Shown here: piece by piece, positions 20,851 to 32,265 of the stretch | How the letters are laid out: every line of letters starts with the position of its first letter | Numbering within the stretch: the first letter of the stretch is position 1 | Assembly (NCBI RefSeq): GCF_003473485.1 | Contig: NC_053043.1 | Coordinates: 18,168,001-18,232,000, forward strand | Direction of reading: 5' to 3' | DNA: 64,000 nucleotides | Origin: Medicago truncatula | Taxonomy: Eukaryota; Streptophyta; Magnoliopsida; Fabales; Fabaceae | Program-made: the position numbers and the translations under genes | Notes under the pieces: generated by a model | The model's input: only the letters and a program-made list of their open reading frames with translations | What the model was told of the DNA's origin: nothing | Database searches by the model: none

Positions 20851-21852
20851 ACCTCATAATTTGCTAACCCGTGCTACCACACGGGTCAATGATGAGCACA
20901 ATGTATTAGTAATTTAGGAGTTCAACATCACATAAAAACCGTAAATTAAAATAACATGAAATATATAGCTATATTATGTAGGTAAGGTATGATTTACAAT
21001 TAATGTTTTGCAATGATCATGCTTATAGTTAATGGTAAGTTAAACATATTTTGAAGACACAGTCATATGCTTAGATAGATCCTTATTCAGCCAATAGAAT
21101 ATCATGTGAAAAAACAGGAGACGGTAGATAAACACCAACATGTTTCAACGACTGACCCTGACTCTTGTTAATAGTCGTTGCAAATGAGACGACAGATAAC
21201 GGAAATTGCCTTCATGTCAAGCAAAACCTCATAATTTGCTAACCCGTGCTACCACACGGGTCAATGATGAGCACAATATATTAGTAATTTAGGAGTTCAA
21301 CATCACATAAAAACCGTAAATTAAAATAACATGAAATATATAGCTATATTATGTAGGTAAGGTATGATTTACAATTAATGTTTTGCAATGATCATGCTTA
21401 TAGTTAATGGTAAGTTAAGCATATTTTGAAGACACAGTCATATGCTTAGATAGATCCTTATTCAGCCAATAGAATATCATGTGAAAAAACAGGAGACGGT
21501 AGATAAACACCATCATGTTTCAACGACTGACCCTGACTCTTGTTAATAGTCATTGCAAATGAGACGACAGATAACGGAAATTGCCTTCATGTCAAGCAAA
21601 ACCTCATAATTTGCTAACCCGTGCTACCACACGGGTCAATGATGAGCACAATATATTAGTAATTTAGGAGTTCAACATCACATAAAAACCGTAAATTAAA
21701 ATAACATGAAATACATAGCTATATTATGTAGGTAAGGTATGATTTACAGTTAATGTTTTGCAATGATCATGCTTATAGTTAATGGTAAGTTAAGCATATT
21801 TTGAAGACACAATCATATGGTTAGATAGATCCTTATTTAGCCAATAGAATAT
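20728..21852. repeat. Three tandem 375 bp copies including helicase sequence
   Basis: Copies start at 20728, 21103 and 21478 (each CATGTGAAAAAACAGGAGAC) with an exact 375 bp period and only a few differences. Each holds a piece of the helicase coding strand (reverse) and the hairpin CCCGTGCTACCACACGGG followed by TCAATGATGAG, which resembles a Helitron 3' terminus. High identity indicates a recent amplification. Confidence 0.92.
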
Positions 21853-23379
21853 CACATGAAGCATTGGGCCAATCCTTATTAAAACAATGATATGAATCAT
21901 GGTTTACAACTTAATTTGTAGTTTGCATAGCTCAGAGGATATCTAAGACACAGTCACATCAGTATAATCAACCACCACCGTATAAATTATCACCGCGAGG
22001 GCCTTCTTGCAACAACCACCACCGCATAAACCTCCTTCTAGAATATAACAAACAAAAAAAAGAGATGATAATAAATTAGATAGCAATGCAATTCAAAAAG
22101 TCATCGGATTACAAATAACCAAAAATCAAACTTAACAGATGCTCTTACTCTTATTCCAACCCCGAGTTTGAAAATTCCTGAACTGCAAAATCAACAAACC
22201 AAACCCCACACCAATCATATAACAATTACTTTGATTTTGTAAGAAGCCTAAAAAGCTATTGCAAGCTATTTTGTACAATAGAGGAATTGAATGGAAAGAA
22301 AGATGTGTGGTTAACCTTAGTCACAGAAAAGAGGAGGAGCAGCTAAAAATCCATTTGATTTTTCTTCTCAATGTTAACACAATAACAATGCTTCTATATA
22401 AACACAAAAATTAAATTAGAATGAAACAATTAAATCATTGTGGAGCCCTGTTTTTTACATACTTAATGAATTAATTAATTAAATCAATTCCATTGTAAGA
22501 TAAGCTAATAATTTTCGCATGGAGAGAGAAAACGCACTTGCAATTTTGAAGTGAGATGAAGAAGTCATGACCAAGTGTAACAACGAAGCCTATCTGCAAC
22601 TTTCTGGATAGAACCAACCCTTCCAGCTTCTTGGTGATAAATCCAACGACATAGTAGGAACCATCAGAGAAAGTGAGGCAATTTTATAAATAAAAAAAAA
22701 AAAAAAAAACTTCTATACAAACTCAAAAAAAGGGAAGAAAAAATAATAATTAGAATGAAACAATTACATAATGAAAGTGAAATAAACAAACATACCTGCA
22801 TATCCCCAAATCCACATTTCCATCAACAAAATCTACAATTTGTAAAATAAAGCTACAAATCAAAACATGGTGGAGAAAGAAAAAACATTGAAAATCATTG
22901 CATATATCATCATCTTACACAAATGATATTAGCAGATTCAGAAATTCTATGGGAGTTTAGACCAGTCAACCTCCAAGGATGCGAGTAACAAAATCTATTA
23001 GCAGAAGCAGCAGGAAATAATGATTTGTTTTGTTAAAAAAAAAAATAGGAGTGATTTGTTTTGTTCAAAAGAATAGGAGGGATTTGTTTCGTTCAAAAGA
23101 ATTGGGAATTTCTGCAATAAAATAGGAACAATTTGTTAATAGGAGTGATTTGTTTTTCTTTTTTTTAAGTTTATATGTTTAGTAGGAAACAATTTTTTTT
23201 TAAAAAAAAAAGGAGATTTCTGCAATTTGATATTTTAAACATGGGTAATACAGTAAAAGCAAGCACTGAATTTAAGTTAAATTAGGGCAACAATTAGCAT
23301 TCGGGTTAACTTTAATAAATAAAAGATAAAAGATAATATATTAGGGTAAATGAGTTGAGGAAGTGAGGAAAAAATTATG
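21853..23379. other. Non-coding, possibly Helitron body
   Basis: No gene is recognised. Several A-rich tracts and a local repeat of TAGGAGTGATTTGTTTTGTTCAAAAG (23029-23160) are present. This could be the captured or decayed interior of the Helitron whose 3' end is at 20329. Confidence 0.35.
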
Positions 23380-24005
23380 GCAACAGAAAATATGGAAATC
23401 AATTAGATAGGTTTTAGGAGGATGGAAATTAGGAAATCATGGTTAGGGTTTGGAGGAGGGGAATTAGAAAATATGGTTAGGTTTTGAAGGAGGGGAATTA
23501 GGTTTTAGGAGGAGGGAAATTAGGAAATCATGGTTAGGGTTTGGAGGAGGGGAATTAGGAAATATGGTTAGGTTTTGAAGGAGGGAAAAGTGGCTATAAT
23601 TTTTTAGGTTAAATATTAGGTGGAATTAGGGCAACAATGTTAGGTTTATAAATAAAAAGAAAAGATGGTTAGGTTTTGAAGGAGGGAAAAGTTGCTAAAA
23701 TATTAGGTTAAAATTAGGGCAACAAAGCTTTGTTTAGGAACGTTTAAGAGAAAGGTATGGTTTTAAAAAGAGATTTCGGTTTAGGAGAAAGGATTAAAAT
23801 ATATTGGTGAGGGTTTGGAGGAGGGGAGTTAGGAAATATGGTTTATGGAAATCAATTAGATAGGTTTTAGGAGGAGTGGAGTTAGGAAATCATGGTTAGG
23901 GTTTGGAGGAGGGAAATTAGGAAATATGGTTAGGTTTTGATGGAGGGAAAAGTTGCTAAAATATTAGGTTAAAATTAGGGCAACAAAGCTTTGTTTAGGA
24001 ATAAG
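23380..24005 (+). repeat. Purine-rich complex tandem repeat
   Basis: Phrases such as GGTTAGGTTTTGAAGGAGGG, TAGGTTTTAGGAGGAGGG and GGAAATCATGGTTAGGG recur many times. A larger unit (TTGCTAAAATATTAGG .. AACAAAGCTTTG) repeats about 260 bases apart. The + strand is strongly purine-biased. No protein-coding sense. Confidence 0.75.
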
Positions 24006-24051
24006 AAGAGAAGATATGCACGGTATGTTTTTTATAAAGCAATTATTAAAT

Positions 24052-24080
24052 TTCATTATTATTATTATTATTATTATTAA
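24052..24080. repeat. (ATT)n microsatellite
   Basis: About nine ATT units. Confidence 0.9.
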
Positions 24081-24119
24081 TATTTGTGTTAATTAATATA
24101 AACATTAGAACATCGATTG

Positions 24120-24175
24120 ATTCATGTAGCCGATCTCATTTAGTGGGATAATGTTTGGTTGTCGTTGTTGTATTA
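24120..24175 (+). mobile_element. 3' end remnant of an RTE-type LINE or related SINE
   Basis: The phrase CATGTAGCCGATCTCATTTAGTGGGATAATG followed by a TTG-rich tail matches the known 3' terminus of plant RTE LINEs and their SINEs (..CCACTTAGTGGGATAAGGC(TTG)n). Only the end remains. Confidence 0.6.
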
Positions 24176-24182
24176 TTACTTA

Positions 24183-24479
24183 GAGCACCTCCAGCGGTTG
24201 ACACAAAGTAACCGTGCGCCTGCTGGAGTGTCAAACAGTGCATCATTTTGTCAAATATAAAAGTAAATATATATAAAAATAGTTAAATAAATATGTTTGT
24301 TTGCAATAAACCAAAATATATAAAAAATATTAATAGATGAGGTAAACTTGTGGAACCCAAAATGAGTATTTTAGAATTACACCATTGAAGTAAAATATAA
24401 ATGAGTTGCATCATTTATGATGTGGCTCTAATGGGACCCATAAAATATTTTTGATGAAGTTCACCATTGGAGATGCTCT
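24183..24479. mobile_element. Tourist-type (PIF/Harbinger) MITE, 297 bp
   Basis: TIRs GAGCACCTCCAGCGG and, inverted, GAGCATCTCCAATGG are flanked by TTA duplications (24180-24182 and 24480-24482). The non-coding, AT-rich interior is typical of this very common dicot MITE. Confidence 0.8.
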
Positions 24480-24739
24480 TATGTGTTTAAAGTTTAAATG
24501 TCTCTTCTCATATTTAGTTTCTTAGATTATAAGTCTTTTAAGAATGTGTTTCAAAATTCTTAATGAAATACGTGCATTGGTTGATGATAAGTTTTTACAA
24601 ATTCCTTTATGTCCATTGGTAGATTTATGGAGAATGAAATATGAGTATAAGAAATTCTCGTTTCCCTTGCTTCACAGTCAGGTGCCCTGCTTGCAGGAAT
24701 TTTAAGGTATATTATATGCTAAAAAGTACAATTTTTTGT

Positions 24740-25530
24740 GCCTTATTCAGCAAACATTTTAACTCACCATCACTATCCCACTGATGGAGTCGCACTTGAG
24801 GATTTAATAGTCGCAACGAATGCAGTTTTGTGGTGTCTGTCGGAGCAGCTTTGGCAATTGCTGTCGCTAGCTGTAGCTGCGCCTTTGGAGCACTTGCATG
24901 CTACTGGCGTTCACGACAAAAGAGTCGGAAGTATTTCCATCACCTACACTCTTTTAAAGAACATATGATTATTAGTCGGGTAATGAACTCATTTCAAAAA
25001 GGTATAGTAGAAGATCGCTTGACGATTAACAAACACTGCAAAATATATATTGAGAACCAAAGCTAAAGCGAATTTTAAAGTGAGGCCTTTACAAAAATAT
25101 AAGAGGTCTCGCTGTGTGAAATGAAATATATGCGCAAGAATCCTATACAACATCGGTGATCTTCTATCCAAGTTGGATGTAGGGATATTCTCTAAAAACA
25201 CGGCACAAGTTGCATTAATCTCACCATTAAACACTTTTTCAGATTATGTCTAGAGTAATGCAAATGGAACAATTGTAGAAACCTGACATCCTAACTCTGT
25301 TGATACTTCCCTAAAAAACAAAACTTGGGAGACTAGGTCAAAATCCAAGAATAACAATCAACTGAATGTATAAGAAGGCGAAACCATGCCATTACGATAA
25401 AAATCCTCAGAAAGCCACCATTAAAGCACACGGCCAAGTAACTTTTATTATTTTTTTTCTTTGCCCATCATATCTTCGTTCAAAAAGTAATTTGATCCTT
25501 TGTCGAGCTTTCAAAAATTTGTTAGTATGT
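24740..25530. repeat. Duplicated block, copy 1 (overlaps the truncated MADS gene)
   Basis: It matches 26560-27670 in order and orientation. The shared parts are a decayed + strand coding-like piece (GAGGATTTAATAGTCGCAACGAATGCAG..GCATGCTACTGGCGTTC), then GTGAGACCTTTACAAAAA-type sequence. After these come AATCAACTGAATSTATAAGAAGGCGAAACCAT and CCTCAGAAAGCCACCAT, then the MADS 3' end (GTTCAAAAAGTAATTTGATCC). The coding-like piece reads ATNAVL.. and GALACYWRSRQKS in shifting frames. I do not recognise it. Confidence 0.7.
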
Positions 25531-25934
25531 ATTAACTTAGCCCCCATTTCCTTGCGCAAATTGCTCAGCTCATCACCAATTTTCTTCTCGGCATGCATCA
25601 TGTTATTGATTTGAGTCAACTGAGCATTGAGTTCGCGCACGTTGGCATTGCGGTTAGCCTCAATGAATTGCATAGTGCCATTGTTTTGGGGTGGGACGAG
25701 GGAAAGATAACAGTATATGACCGTATCAAGATTGGGGTGACCAAAGGAAAATAGCTTTCCACTAGGTGAGAATACAACAAGAGCAGCATCTGCACCACAA
25801 AGGGTGCAAATCTCACCGGCTTTCTTGAAGAGCCCGCTACGGCACTTTGAGAAAGTAACTTGCAAGTTGCTCTCGTCACTCATCTTTTTCATCTCGATCT
25901 TTTGGCGACCCCGGCCTTTCTTTCCGCTCGACAT
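25407..25934 (-). CDS. Type I (M-alpha) MADS-box protein, AGL62-like, C-terminally altered
   Basis: The 175-residue protein has an N-terminal MADS domain (about residues 5-65: GRGRQKIEMKKMSDESNLQV, SGLFKKAGEICTLCGADAAL, then FSFGHPNLDTVI). This is the type I M-alpha pattern of AGL62-like factors, DNA-binding nuclear regulators mostly active in endosperm and gametophyte. One residue in the basic helix is Cys instead of Arg (TFSKCRSGLF). After about residue 125 it departs from its paralogue at 29452 and lacks the WWACP motif and the following helix. It ends in FERRYDGQRKKIIKVTWPC.., which is also found in the duplicated block at 27570-27670. The ATG matches the paralogue. A TATAAAA at 26047-26041 (- strand) lies about 110 bp upstream. 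It may be expressed as a short protein or be a decaying copy. Confidence 0.8.
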   Translation of the reverse strand: MSSGKKGRGRQKIEMKKMSDESNLQVTFSKCRSGLFKKAGEICTLCGADAALVVFSPSGKLFSFGHPNLDTVIYCYLSLVPPQNNGTMQFIEANRNANVRELNAQLTQINNMMHAEKKIGDELSNLRKEMGAKLIHTNKFLKARQRIKLLFERRYDGQRKKIIKVTWPCALMVAF

Positions 25935-26040
25935 GGCTAAAGCACAAACAAAGAGAACAAAAAAGCAAAGGGTGGGTGGGTGTATGTGTTTTTTATTTAG
26001 AGTAAGAAATGGCCCATTGAAGTTGGGTGTGAAGGGGTCA

Positions 26041-26047
26041 TTTTATA
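26041..26047 (-). promoter_or_regulatory. TATA box of the truncated MADS gene
   Basis: TATAAAA on the minus strand, 107 bases upstream of the ATG. It is conserved in position and context (GTCATTTTATA on the + strand) with the paralogue at 30266-30272. Confidence 0.65.
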
Positions 26048-26387
26048 TCCAAACAAGAGCACAGTTAGGAACTTTCAGATTTGCTGAAAAGAGGTGCCAC
26101 AACCATGGCTTATGGGTTCTTCTACGTTTGTTCTCTTTGAGGATTGAGGATGGAGAGAGTCAGTTTACATTTAATGCAATATTTGATTTTGTCCACAACT
26201 TCTTTTTCTGCGAGGAATGCCAACGACGTTTTTACAAGATGTGTTCGAGGTGATAAACGAATTGAGAATTTGCTAATGTGAAATGTCAATATCATTTAAG
26301 GTTTCCTTTTCGCCCTTCTAATGCCGAGTTCATATAATTTTTAGTGTTTTTAGTCCTTTCGACAAAACTCGTGACTTTACTCTCGGG

Positions 26388-27670
26388 TTGTGGAGTTCCC
26401 ATAACAAGGTAAACAAAAGGCTGAGCAAAGAAGAAGCTTCTCTAGGTACCGGCGATACCAGATTCCCAAAGCAGCTTTGCTCTTCCTGTTACCTTGGACA
26501 TGACCAGAGGAGTAACAAAATTGAATGGTCTACAAGGTTCAGAAGAATAATTACACGAAAACACTCGTTTCTTTCTACAAGGAGAGGGGTACTATTGGTA
26601 ATGAGGGAACTAAAGGCGCAGCCTTTGAAGATTTAATGGTTGCGACAAATGCAGCTGTGGTGCCCGTTGGTGCTGCTAGTTGTGCCTTCAGAGTATTCGC
26701 ATGCTACTGGCGTTCGCAGCAAAATAATCGGAAGTAAAGGGAGGGAGATTAGTTCAACTTCTTATTTCTTTCTCATTTTTAAATTTTAATTGATGTTTTC
26801 ATTTTGTTTCAGGCCAAGGAGAACGTGGAATTAGGAATAGCAGATACATACACAGATAATATGCATTTTTGTAGTGAGACCTTTACAAAAAATATAAGAA
26901 GTCTTACTGTGTAAAATCAAATATATGCGCAAGAATCCTATATGTAACATTGGTGATCTTGTATCCAAACATAGCCAAAGACGTAAAAGTTGGAAGTAGG
27001 AATAGATCTCTAAAAACCCAGCACAAGTTGCATGCATCCCACCATTGAATACTTTTAGATGAAGGCTAGTGCAGTGCAAATGTAATAGTTGCAAAAACGT
27101 GACATCCTAACTATGTTGACACATCAGACTCCGTATAAATCATTTGCAGCACCACATGAAAATTTACTATTATAAAAAAATAAACTAGATCATAATCCAA
27201 GAACAACAATCAACTGAATCTATAAGAAGGCGAAACCATCCGATTGCCTGCAATAAAAATCCTCAGAAAGCCACCATGAAACACAGCCTATTTGAAATAG
27301 TGTTTGTTTTCGGTTTTTGAAATATACAAGTCCTCTTCTCGCAATAGTTATCATTTTACATATTTTAGTTTTAGTCCCCAAAACTAAAAAAATTCAAAAC
27401 AGTTTCCAAAACTGTAATTTTAAAAAATAGTTTAGCAAAAAAAAATTTAATTTTCAAATTTTTAAAAACTAAAAAAGAGTTTTTTAGGAAGTTTTTCAAA
27501 CAGACATCCATAAATGAAAAACAAATGCTCATTTTCTCTAGTATGAGTCGTGAGAAAATGAACATAAGCACACGACCAAGTAGCTTTTTAGTTCTTTCTT
27601 TGCCCATCATGTCTTTGTTCAAAAAGTGATTTGATCCTTTGTTGAGCTTTCAAAAATTCGTATGTGTGTA
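26388..27670. repeat. Duplicated block, copy 2
   Basis: Counterpart of 24740-25530, with an unmatched insertion at about 27300-27560. The + strand part 26525-26737 reads GTKGAAFEDLMVATNAAVV, then CAFRVFACYWRSQQNNRK and a stop. It is more open than copy 1 but too short and unlike any family I know. The end (27570-27670) matches the 3' end of the MADS gene at 25407, so the duplication included that gene's tail. No complete gene remains. Confidence 0.65.
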
Positions 27671-29270
27671 TTTAAGGGTGAGGGTAAGCTAGCCCAACAT
27701 AAACATATAATCTAGCCAATAAAATTTAAATTATTTATTTAGTATATGTAAAGAATTAATCTATTTTTTTTTTAAGAAAAATATTCTATTTATTTAAATC
27801 GTCGGACTTAGCCAATAAATATTTTCTCTAAGCTTAATTATGACAAAAGTAGGTCAAGAAAAATGGATTTATTTAGTTCAAATTTTAAATCAAATACATC
27901 AATTTTTTTTAGATTTATTTTTACTTATAACGAGTGTTCTATATCAGAGAGTAGGTCAGAGAGTAGCATATTATATGAGTGTTCTATATCACCAACTATT
28001 AATGTAATAGGTGGATTTGATTGTTGGCATGAAGTCAGAAAGTAAATTTAATGGATAGAGTTCCAACAGTAAACCATTCATTATGTTCGATTTTAAATTA
28101 CTGATATATGCAGATATAAAATTATAAATAGAGAAAGACGAACATTATAAAGTAAATTTTATGTTCGATTTTGTTCAATGGATATAGTTCCAGGAAAAAT
28201 AAAATTTAAATTAAAACATAAATTAAAATTTTGTTTCATTTTTTCTGCAAAATAAAATTTACTTTATAGTGTTCATTTTGTTTCGAAAAATAAAATTTAT
28301 GTTCGATTTTGTTCAATGAATAGAGTTCCAACAGTAAACCATTCATTGTTTCGGCTTTATTTATAAAATTAACGGAAAGACGAACACCTTACGGCTATAT
28401 GCAGATATATAAATTTTAGAATATACCACAATCAAGTATTTTTGGCATTCCCTCAAAAAAAAAAAATATTTTTGGCAAATTCCCTCAAAAAAAGTATTTT
28501 TGGCAAATAAGATCAAACTAATTTCCTTTATAGTGTTCAATATTTGTTCCATTTGTAGTGAGATTATTCCTATTGCAATGATATTTAATTAATTTTCTAA
28601 TTAATAATTTTAAAAATACTGTAAAAATGATAAAATAGTTTAAATAAAAGGTAGAATTTGAAGAAAAAAGTTTTACCAAAACAATATATTTCCTTTAGAT
28701 GTAATGCAATATATACAATACCATTAAACTAACTTATTAAAACTTGTGAAATTAATCAATATTACTTGTAAATAAGGCCGAAGGGATTAGTGAGTAAGTA
28801 TCTAATTAATTACTTTGCACCGATGTCGATATTTTCAACACACATTTGATCTATCACTTGAAATTGGATCAGTTGCTTGCCACATGACTGCAGTCCATGC
28901 GAATTTCATAAAAAAAAAAAAAAAAAAAAAAAAACAATGTATAAGTAGAAAAAAGAAAAACCAGACATCCTTGAAAAAAAAAAAAAAAAAAACAGACATG
29001 TTATGGTATTCAATATTTAGATTCTTGTGAATTTTTATTGAACTCTAAATTGCAATTTTAACAAAATCACAATGGCGTACTACAATTCTACCAAATTTGA
29101 TGTCAATTCAAACATACATATAGTTATCTTTTATTAATAGAAAAGGAGATGAAATCGTCATTACGTATACAAAGTATCAAATTAGCATAAAAAGTTACTA
29201 GTTTACTAGACAAAACAAGTATAAAAGAAGATTCAACAAAGAAAAGTGCTTTATTATAGATCAACGGTGC
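27671..29270. other. Non-coding AT-rich DNA with a local duplication
   Basis: A phrase of about 45 bases (GAGTTCCAACAGTAAACCATTCATT with flanks) occurs at about 28049-28095 and 28312-28357, with further GAAAGACGAACA and ATGCAGATATA words around both. Long A tracts occur at 28911-28934 and 28975-28991. No gene was seen. Confidence 0.5.
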
Positions 29271-29451
29271 CTATATTTTAGACAACAAACTTATAATTAC
29301 TCTTTCCTCTGCCATATAGTTCAAAATGATAACAGAGATATGATTAGACTCGTAAACAAAAGTTTGACTTTCAAAAGAGGGCATAGATGAGAAATTGAGT
29401 TGGTTATTGATTTTCAAACAACACAAGTGACAAAGGAATGACTCTAGAACT

Positions 29452-30162
29452 TCAATAGAATCTGGGGGGTCCATATCCTCCTTCTCTCATATTGTTGAAG
29501 CCAAACAAATGAGATTGCAATATAGGGTAATGAAAAAATTGTGGTGGAAACATTTCAGTTTGTTGAGGATTTGGCTGATAATGGAGAGGGATGTTAGAGG
29601 ATAAATCATTACCAGCAAAAAATGAAAAAGTTTGAGAAGAAGTACCCTGAATTGCACTCCTATGAACATATTGAGCAACAAGTTTCTTAAGCTCCACTAA
29701 AATCTTCTTGAATAATTCAAGTTGAGCCCTATTCATCCCACCAATTGGACAAGCCCACCAAAATTGAGCCTTGAACGCCTTGCACAAAAGGCTCAACTCA
29801 TCATCACTCTTTTTCTCCTCGTCCAGTGTGTTATTGATTTGAATCAACTCAGCATTAAGCTCACACACTTTGGCACTATGGTGAGCCTCAATGAATTCCA
29901 TGGTGCTGTTGTTTTGTGGTGGGACCCCAGAGAGATAGCGATCTATAACCGTATCAACATTTGGATGACCGAAAGAAAATACTTTTTCACTAGGTGAGAA
30001 TACAACGAGAGCAACATCTACACCACAAAGGGTGCAAAGCTCATTGACTTTCTTAAAGAGTCCCCTACGACGCTTTGACAAAGTCACTTGAAGGTTACTC
30101 TTGTTGCTCATCTTTTTCATCTCGATCTTTTGGCAACCACGACCTTTCCTTCCACTCAACAT
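29452..30162 (-). CDS. Type I (M-alpha) MADS-box transcription factor, AGL62-like
   Basis: An intact single-exon gene of 236 residues, the usual size for the family. The MADS domain covers residues 5-65 (KIEMKKMSNKSNLQVTLSKR, LFKKVNELCTLCGVDVALVV, FSFGHPNVDTVIDRYL). It is followed by a predicted helical region with the AGL62-group motif AQFWWACPIGGMNRAQLELF (about residues 130-150), LKKLVAQ, and a Gln/Pro/Phe-rich C-terminal tail (NPQQTEMFPPQFFHYP). AGL62-like proteins bind CArG-like DNA as heterodimers with other type I MADS proteins and act in endosperm development. That role here is inferred. Oddities are Cys in GRGCQKIE and Leu for Phe in VTLSKRRRG. The start ATG and a TATAAAA about 104 bp upstream are shared with the paralogue at 25407-25934. 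Confidence 0.9.
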   Translation of the reverse strand: MLSGRKGRGCQKIEMKKMSNKSNLQVTLSKRRRGLFKKVNELCTLCGVDVALVVFSPSEKVFSFGHPNVDTVIDRYLSGVPPQNNSTMEFIEAHHSAKVCELNAELIQINNTLDEEKKSDDELSLLCKAFKAQFWWACPIGGMNRAQLELFKKILVELKKLVAQYVHRSAIQGTSSQTFSFFAGNDLSSNIPLHYQPNPQQTEMFPPQFFHYPILQSHLFGFNNMREGGYGPPRFY

Positions 30163-30265
30163 GGTTGAAGTACAAAAAGATAAAAGAAAAACGAAATGGG
30201 TAGGTGGATGTGTTTGTTATTTTAGACTGAGAAATGATATATTAAAATCGGATGCGAAAGAGTCA

Positions 30266-30272
30266 TTTTATA
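30266..30272 (-). promoter_or_regulatory. TATA box of the full-length MADS gene
   Basis: TATAAAA on the minus strand, 104 bases upstream of the ATG, at the same place as in the paralogue while much of the surrounding sequence differs. Confidence 0.7.
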
Positions 30273-30299
30273 GCCACTTTTTGCGTGTGTGGATATTCC

Positions 30300-30880
30300 A
30301 ACTCCCGTATTGTGATTTGACTTAAAAAAACCAATATGTTATGCCTTTTTGTTACATTGAAATTTTACTGGATTGAGAGATTCTCGTCAAATCTCTTTTT
30401 GTGTGGCTAATATGACATGATATTCAATGCAAAAAAAATGCACTCTTTTGTCATTTAACTTGTATACAACTTAGGTTGTATGTACTTGAATATTTTCAGA
30501 ATTTGCAATAATTACGTTCATATTATTGTTTTTATTAAAGAAAAACAAGAGAGTCTGATGCATTCTTCGAAATCTATCATAATTTCCTATACTTATTGTT
30601 AAAAAAGATATGAAGGGTCATGCTAACTTGTACCAGGCACATGTTAAGCAACCCAAAAATAGAAATTTTTCTTCAATTATGGCATTCAATTAATCAAAAA
30701 TAAAATATTAAATTCAAATGTATTAATTACAATGAAATATTTTTACTTTTGACGCATTAACTTGTGTATCTTATGGACACAAGTTATCATTTCCCAAAAC
30801 GAAATACAAATCATTTAATTTTTAAAATCAAAGCAGCAACCAATGGTAACATAGGATTCATTTTTTATTTTCTTCTTTTT
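30300..30880. other. Non-coding, no feature recognised
   Basis: AT-rich sequence with no ORF of note and no repeat structure that I could define. Confidence 0.4.
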
Positions 30881-31253
30881 TGCTTTAATGCACTTTTGAT
30901 CCTCATATTAAAAAAATAAAAATAAATTTTGGTCCCTCATTTTAAAAACTAAAATTTTGGTTATCTACTTTAACTTTTTCTGGAATTTTCACCCTATTAT
31001 ATTTTAGAGTTATTTTTGTTGGATTGACATATTCATTATGGATTGGACTACAATACTTCCACTTGAAATGGATTGGACTACAACACTTCAATGTCATTAG
31101 CGAATAAGTTACATCAACGAAGATGACCCCAATATAACATGAGTGAAAATTTTAGAGAATGTCAAATTGGAGGAACATAAATCCAGTTTTAAAATTTATG
31201 GACCAAAATTTCATTTTTTTTTAAATAGATAGACAAAAAACACATTTAAGCTA
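30881..31253. mobile_element. MULE-type MITE, diverged
   Basis: The left end GCTTTAATGCACTTTTGATCC.. and the inverse of the right end (GCTTAAATGTGTTTTTTGTC..) pair imperfectly. An inner stretch AAATTTTGGTCC is common to both arms. No convincing TSD was seen. Confidence 0.45.
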
Positions 31254-31485
31254 TTTTTTATTAAAAAAATGGTAAATTAGTATTGATATTGCAAGACAAA
31301 AGGTCAAAAAGCAACACAAAAATGTCACAATTAGGTTATTCCACAATTTTGTTTTTATTGTGTTAAACATTTCACTAGCTACATAATATCTTAATTTAAA
31401 ACATAAGGTATGTATTATTTGTGTCATTTCTTATCTAATTTTCAAAATGCAATAGATAGTAAAATCTACTACTATGTAACCTATT

Positions 31486-32055
31486 GTAGTCGGTAATGTT
31501 GTTTCTACAACTCAGTTTGCTTTTATTAAGAGTAAACAAATTTTTGATGGAATTTTGATAGCAAATGACATTGTTGATGATGCCAAGAAAGATCTTCTCC
31601 TTTTTAAAGTAGACTTTGAGAAGGCGTATGATTATGTGGATTGGGGTTACCTTGATGAGGTGATGTCTAAAATGAATTTTCCGGTGTTATGGCGCTCTTG
31701 GATTATGGAGTGTGTCACGACAACAACAACTTCGGTGTTGGTTAATGGGAGCCCGACAAATGAGTTTTTTTTTTAGAGAAGTCTTCGTCAAGGGGATCCT
31801 CTCTCTCCTTTCCTGTTTCTCTTGGCGGCGGAGGGTCTTAATGTTATGATGTCGGCTTTGGTTCCAATCGACTTTTCACTCCTTATGGTATTGGGCCGCA
31901 AAATTCAGTGTATGTTTCTCATCTTCAGTTTGCGGACGACACCTTGCTGGTCAGGGTAAAGAGTTGGGCTAACGTTCGAGCACTGAAGGCAGTGTTAATT
32001 TTATTTGAATCTATCTCAGGACTGAAAGTCAATTTTAACAAAAGCCAGCATGAAT
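31486..32055 (+). pseudogene. LINE (non-LTR) reverse transcriptase fragment
   Basis: The translation gives FAFIKSKQIFDGILIANDIV, LLFKVDFEKAYDYVDWGYL, LRQGDPLSPFLFLLAAEGLN and HLQFADDTLL, the order of L1-type RT motifs. It includes the catalytic Asp in VDFEKAYD and the F/Y-ADD box. A TAG stop (31774-31776) and a frameshift near 31870 break it. It ends at NFNKSQ, where MITE-like sequence begins. Both ends are missing, so this is a decayed insertion. Confidence 0.85.
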
Positions 32056-32064
32056 TAAAAAAGA

Positions 32065-32265
32065 AAAAAAAAATTACACGTGGCACCTCACTTAAGTGAT
32101 GTGGGTGTCACGTCAGCGAAGACCAAGTCAAAATTGACATTCGGGTCAAAACTGCCAAAGATTCAATACATAGGGGCTGTTTTATATTTTAATTAATTAG
32201 GAGGCCAAAACCGCAACTTTTGAAAAGATAGGGACCAAAAGTGCAATTAAACCATTTTAAAAAGT
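32065..32265. mobile_element. Half of a MULE-type MITE
   Basis: ACACGTGGCACCTCACTTA.., AAAACTGCCAAAGATTCAA, AGGGGCTGTTTTATAT and GGGACCAAAAGTGCAATTAAA match in order the right half of the complete MITE at 42189-42482. The left half is missing, apparently replaced by the LINE fragment. Confidence 0.6.
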
